From Pseudomonadota bacterium (GTDB lineage: Bacteria; Pseudomonadota; Alphaproteobacteria; Rhizobiales; Beijerinckiaceae): 17,546 bases of DNA. The notes beneath the pieces were generated by a model, which worked only from the letters and a program-made list of their open reading frames with translations, did no database searches and had not been told where the DNA came from. The stretch is from NCBI GenBank assembly GCA_028876585.1, contig JAGWRL010000102.1:1-17546 (forward strand), written 5' to 3'. Below, in pieces: positions 14,713 through 17,546 of the stretch (its first letter is position 1; the number at the start of each line of letters is the position of its first letter). The translations under genes and the position numbers were made by a program.

Positions 14713-16401
14713 TCAGGGTCCGCTTCCCGGCCCCACGATCGGCGCGTGGTCGGTGGTCGAGCGATCCGGCGTCTCGTCCTTCCAGCGCACCGATCCGATC
14801 GGACGGTCGAGCATGCGGCGGATGCGAATGGGTTCAGGACCGATATGGAAGGCGTTGGCGCGCAGATGCAGCCCCCGTTCGGCCTCTGTCGCGCGGCTGC
14901 GCTGCCGAAGGTAGTCGTGCCATGTCGGGCAATGATACCGCTCGGTCCACAATTGCGGGTCGGCGATGTCGCGCGCCAGCGACCAGCCATAGGCGCCGTT
15001 ACGCTGCCGACTGAGCTGGACGTGTTGCATGATCGCATAAAAGGAGCGCGCCTTGGCGGGATCGACGCGATATTCGATCTCGATCACGATTGGGCCGCTG
15101 CGCGCGGTCAGCGAGAGGCGCACCTCCGGGTCGGCGAGCGGATCGAGCGCCTGTTGCGTCGGGCCGTTGACCAGCGGCATCCGCATCCACAGCCCCAGCA
15201 ACGAGGAGGCGACCAGGGCCGCGCCGGAAATGAGCAGCGCGCCCTTGACCCCGATGGCGCTCGCCGCGCTGCCCCAGACCCAACTGCCCAGAGCGATCCC
15301 GCCGGCGATCGCGGCCTGATAGGCGGCCAGCGCGCGCCCGGCGACCCAGCGCGGCGCGGAGAGTTGGATGCCGACATTGAACAGCGTCACCGACGCCGTC
15401 CAACCCGCGCCGGCGAACAGCAGCGCGGCCGCCGTCAGCAAGGGCGAGCCGCTGAACGCGACGACGATCACGCCCGCGCCCATCACGATCACGCACAGGC
15501 GGATGGAATCCTCGTCGCCCAGGCGATTGCGCAGCGTCGCCACGTTGAGCGCGCCGATCACCGCGCCCATGCCGAAGGTGCCCAGCATCAGCCCGTAGGT
15601 CTGGGCGCCGCCATGCAACAGATCGCGCGTCACGATCGGCATCAGCGCCGAGACCGACCCGCCGGCGATTCCGGTCGCCAAGGTGCGCGCCAGCACGATG
15701 CGGATCGCCGGCGAATGCAGGATATAACGCACGCCGGAGATCACGGCGCGCGCCAGCCGCTCGGGCGGCAGCCGCGCCGCTTCCCGGACGCGCCGCCACA
15801 GCAGCAACACGACGATCAGCGGCAGGTAGAGCAGGGCGTTGGCGGCGAAGGCGGCGATCGACCCGGCGGCGGCGACGATGACGCCGCCGATCGCCGGGCC
15901 AAAGCTGCGCGCTATATTGTAACTGATGCCGTTGAGCGCGACGGCGGCGGCCAGCGCCTCGGCGGGCACCTGCTCGCTCACCGACGCCTGCCAGGCGGGT
16001 CCGAACAGCGCCATTCCGCTGCCGATGATGAAACAGAACAGCAGCAACAACCTCGGCGTCATCAGGCCGAGAAACGCCAGCGCCGTCAGCGAGAGCGACC
16101 CGGCCAGGGCGATCGCCAGCGCCGCCAGACCCACTTTCCGGCGGTCGAACATGTCGGCCAGCGCCCCGGCGGGGGTCGAGACGATCGCCACCGGCAGCAT
16201 CAGCGCGGTTTGCACCAAAGCGATCATGTCGGCGGAGGCGGTCATCCGCGTCATCGCCCAGGCGGCGCCGACGCCCATGATCAGCAGCCCCAGGTTCGAC
16301 AGCAGGCTGGCGGTCCAGATGCGGCGGAACACGGCGTGCCGCAAGGGCGAGAGGACGCCGGACGAGGCGCGCGCGTTTTCTTGTTCGTTGGCGACGTTCA
16401 T
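14713..16401 (-). CDS. MFS exporter (MFS_3/EntS-like) with C-terminal soluble domain
   Basis: A 562-residue major facilitator protein resembling the PF05977 family (transmembrane secretion effectors, EntS-like exporters). About twelve hydrophobic segments cover residues 30-425. The loop motif between segments 2 and 3 is GALADMFDRRKVG. Other family marks are FGPAWQASVSEQVP and NGISYNIARSFGPAIGG. After the last segment a soluble tail of about 130 residues starts near 432 (TARSGPIVIEIEYRVDPAKA), with FYAIMQHVQLSRQRNGAYGW and LWTERYHCPTWHDYLRQR. This resembles the antibiotic-biosynthesis-monooxygenase-like dimeric alpha-beta barrel tail known from this MFS subfamily. The last 15 or so residues look disordered. 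ATG 16399-16401 has a distant AGGGA. The gene is divergent from the amidohydrolase gene. Substrate is unknown; export of a metabolite or drug is the family expectation. Confidence 0.88.
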   Translation of the reverse strand: MNVANEQENARASSGVLSPLRHAVFRRIWTASLLSNLGLLIMGVGAAWAMTRMTASADMIALVQTALMLPVAIVSTPAGALADMFDRRKVGLAALAIALAGSLSLTALAFLGLMTPRLLLLFCFIIGSGMALFGPAWQASVSEQVPAEALAAAVALNGISYNIARSFGPAIGGVIVAAAGSIAAFAANALLYLPLIVVLLLWRRVREAARLPPERLARAVISGVRYILHSPAIRIVLARTLATGIAGGSVSALMPIVTRDLLHGGAQTYGLMLGTFGMGAVIGALNVATLRNRLGDEDSIRLCVIVMGAGVIVVAFSGSPLLTAAALLFAGAGWTASVTLFNVGIQLSAPRWVAGRALAAYQAAIAGGIALGSWVWGSAASAIGVKGALLISGAALVASSLLGLWMRMPLVNGPTQQALDPLADPEVRLSLTARSGPIVIEIEYRVDPAKARSFYAIMQHVQLSRQRNGAYGWSLARDIADPQLWTERYHCPTWHDYLRQRSRATEAERGLHLRANAFHIGPEPIRIRRMLDRPIGSVRWKDETPDRSTTDHAPIVGPGSGP

Positions 16402-16529
16402 GGACGGACCGGCTTTCCCTGCTTCGTCAATCTGTCACGCCGCTGACCGTTTGTCGCGCGGCGAGCCTGCGCGACGGCGATCGCGCCAGCGGGGCAGGGC
16501 GGGATCGCATTTTCCTCTTCCCCTTTCGC

Positions 16530-16557
16530 GACAATTGGCTATTCTGAAGCCATTGTC
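16530..16557. promoter_or_regulatory. Operator-like inverted repeat in the divergent promoter region
   Basis: GACAATTGGCT (16530-16540) pairs with AGCCATTGTC (16548-16557) across a 7-base spacer, with one extra T on the left arm. On the minus strand it overlaps a CTGACA hexamer 17 bases from a poor -10 candidate (AATTGT) that could serve the MFS gene. The symmetry suits a dimeric repressor or activator. Binding protein and function are unknown. Confidence 0.4.
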
Positions 16558-16749
16558 AGTAGAAGCGGAAAACTCGACGTCCCACGGTCATGGCTTTGAT
16601 CGGCGGTCGGAGTTGGGGATTGCTGACATGCGATCGAAACGGTCGCGAGCCCCGGAAACCGCGATTGACAAGGTCTTCCTTATCCTCCGGCGGACGGGCT
16701 TGCGAGCATGCGGGCGCGGGCGCAGCATCGCCTGCGCCGCGGTGACTAT

Positions 16750-16753
16750 GGAG
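16750..16753 (+). promoter_or_regulatory. Ribosome-binding site of the amidohydrolase gene
   Basis: GGAG, seven bases before ATG 16761-16763, fixes the start of the partial plus-strand gene. Confidence 0.6.
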
Positions 16754-16760
16754 ACGACGC

Positions 16761-17546
16761 ATGATCATCGATATGAGCTGTTATCCCACGAAAATCGTCG
16801 ACCTGGCGTGGCGGCACAATGGCGCGCCGTTCACCGGCGAGCGGCTGCTGAAAATGATGGACGGGCCGTTCTACGTGAACGGCAAGCCGCGCCGCATCGA
16901 CAAGGCCTTCATCCAGCCGCCGCAGGGCAACACGATCTACACCGACGAAATCGCCGACAAGCCGGGCAAGGCCGGCATCCGCGACTATATGTCCTACACG
17001 GTCGAGCTGTGCGAGAAATATCCGGACCGCCTGATGGGCTGCTTCGTCTACAATCCGCGCTACGGCGTGCAGAACGGCGCCGAGGAGATCGAGCGTCACG
17101 CCAAGGAGCATGGCTTCAAGATGGTGCAGTTGCAGGCCAATATGCACGCCTACCGGCCCGATCGCGCGCTCGACTGGCTGCGCCCGGCGATGAAGAAATG
17201 CGCCGACCTCGGGCTGCTGGTCAAAGTGCACACCGGCGACGGGCCATACTGCATCCCGACCGAGTTTTATCCGATCATCCGCGAGTTCCCGTCCGTCAAC
17301 TTCATCCTCGCGCATTTCGGCGTGCAGACCGGCGGCGTCTATTGTTTCGAGCCGTATCAGATGGCGCTCGACGCGCCCAACGTCTATTGCGAATCCGGCT
17401 GGTGCCTGCAATCGCGCATCGTCGAATTCGCCAAGGTTCTGCCGACGCACAAAATTTTGTTCGGCACCGACACGCCGCCCAACGAACCCGGCATGTGGCT
17501 GCGCCTGCTCGAAGTTTTGTGCCACGAGCCGCCGCAGGGCCTGAAC
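16761..17546 (+). CDS. Amidohydrolase-2 family protein (partial, C-terminus beyond the right edge)
   Basis: The 262 visible residues read in an open frame to the last base and resemble the amidohydrolase 2 family (PF04909; ACMSD-like TIM-barrel hydrolases and decarboxylases). Landmarks are GCFVYNPRYG (93-102), a GFKMVQLQANMH strand (118-129), LLVKVHTGDGPY with His157 (152-163), FILAHFGVQTGG with His185 (181-192), and ILFGTDTPPNE with Asp237 (232-242). These fit the metal and catalytic positions on barrel strands 5, 6 and 8. The N-terminal strand reads MIIDMSCYPT: where metal-dependent members have HxH after the aspartate, this protein has Ser6-Cys7-Tyr8, so metal binding may be altered or lost. 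It is cytoplasmic by appearance. It has its own ribosome-binding site and is transcribed away from the MFS gene. It may lead a separate plus-strand operon continuing outside the window. Substrate unknown. Confidence 0.85.
   Translation, partial: MIIDMSCYPTKIVDLAWRHNGAPFTGERLLKMMDGPFYVNGKPRRIDKAFIQPPQGNTIYTDEIADKPGKAGIRDYMSYTVELCEKYPDRLMGCFVYNPRYGVQNGAEEIERHAKEHGFKMVQLQANMHAYRPDRALDWLRPAMKKCADLGLLVKVHTGDGPYCIPTEFYPIIREFPSVNFILAHFGVQTGGVYCFEPYQMALDAPNVYCESGWCLQSRIVEFAKVLPTHKILFGTDTPPNEPGMWLRLLEVLCHEPPQGLN

Larger units (their letters stand above)
16402..16760. other. Divergent intergenic region between the MFS gene and the amidohydrolase gene
   Basis: A 359-bp non-coding stretch that must hold the promoters for two divergent genes. 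It contains an operator-like inverted repeat at 16530-16557, an AT-richer pyrimidine tract at about 16508-16527, and a small hairpin close to the amidohydrolase start (GGCGCAG at 16719-16725, CTGCGCC at 16732-16738). No RNA gene was recognised. A short minus-strand open frame over its right part has no family resemblance. Confidence 0.6.

Noticed and set aside
14518..16446. Long plus-strand open frame opposite the MFS gene
   Set aside because: Low-complexity Arg/Gln/His/Gly-rich translation with no family resemblance. It mirrors the hydrophobic MFS codons and is a typical antisense artefact of high GC content.
16746..17525. Minus-strand open frame over the right end
   Set aside because: It is antisense to the amidohydrolase, whose plus-strand frame has family motifs and a ribosome-binding site and is open to the window edge.
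1..17546. CRISPR array, tRNA/rRNA genes, insertion sequences
   Set aside because: No regularly spaced repeats, no tRNA-like cloverleaf or rRNA sequence and no transposase or terminal inverted repeats were noticed by eye.

Overview
The window is GC-rich, almost fully coding DNA that looks like part of a large secondary replicon (plasmid, megaplasmid or chromid) of an alphaproteobacterium. The main evidence is at the left edge. There, on the minus strand, a RepA-type partition ATPase gene overlaps by ATGA the start of a ParB-like repB gene that runs off the window. This is the repA-repB part of a repABC cassette, a replicon type known essentially from Alphaproteobacteria. repC would lie further left and is not seen. 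Two identical 16-bp parS-like palindromes accompany it, one upstream of repA and one inside the first codons of repB.

Layout. 1-1730 (minus): repB (partial) and repA. 1731-2159: non-coding repA upstream region with a 28-bp palindrome and repeated TTCTCG motifs. 2160-14139 (minus): a nine-gene array read right to left: a periplasmic class 5 solute-binding protein, OppB/DppB- and OppC/DppC-type permeases, OppD- and OppF-type ATPases, a short hydantoinase/oxoprolinase A-type ATPase, two tandem DUF917 (S-methyl-thiohydantoin desulfurase-like) proteins, and a large MalT/LuxR-type regulator. Most junctions overlap by 1-11 bases, so at least the eight genes from the binding protein to the second DUF917 gene look like one operon. 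The regulator follows after 86 bp that contain a strong hairpin. 14348-16401 (minus): a standalone WGR-domain protein and a 562-residue MFS exporter with a C-terminal soluble domain. 16402-16760: a divergent intergenic region with an operator-like inverted repeat. 16761 to the right edge (plus): an amidohydrolase-2-type TIM-barrel protein that runs off the window and lacks the usual N-terminal HxH metal motif.

How it may work together (inference): the binding protein and the Dpp/Opp ABC transporter import a small amide, hydantoin-like or peptide-like compound. The HyuA-like protein and the two DUF917 proteins process it in the cytoplasm, and the MalT-like regulator, possibly activated by an inducer plus ATP, controls expression. 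No hydantoinase B gene is present, so the usual HyuA/HyuB pair appears to be replaced by HyuA plus two DUF917 paralogues. This HyuA-DUF917-DUF917-Dpp-LuxR cluster beside a plasmid partition locus is the best candidate here for an uncharacterised catabolic system. No tRNA, rRNA, insertion sequence or CRISPR array was recognised.
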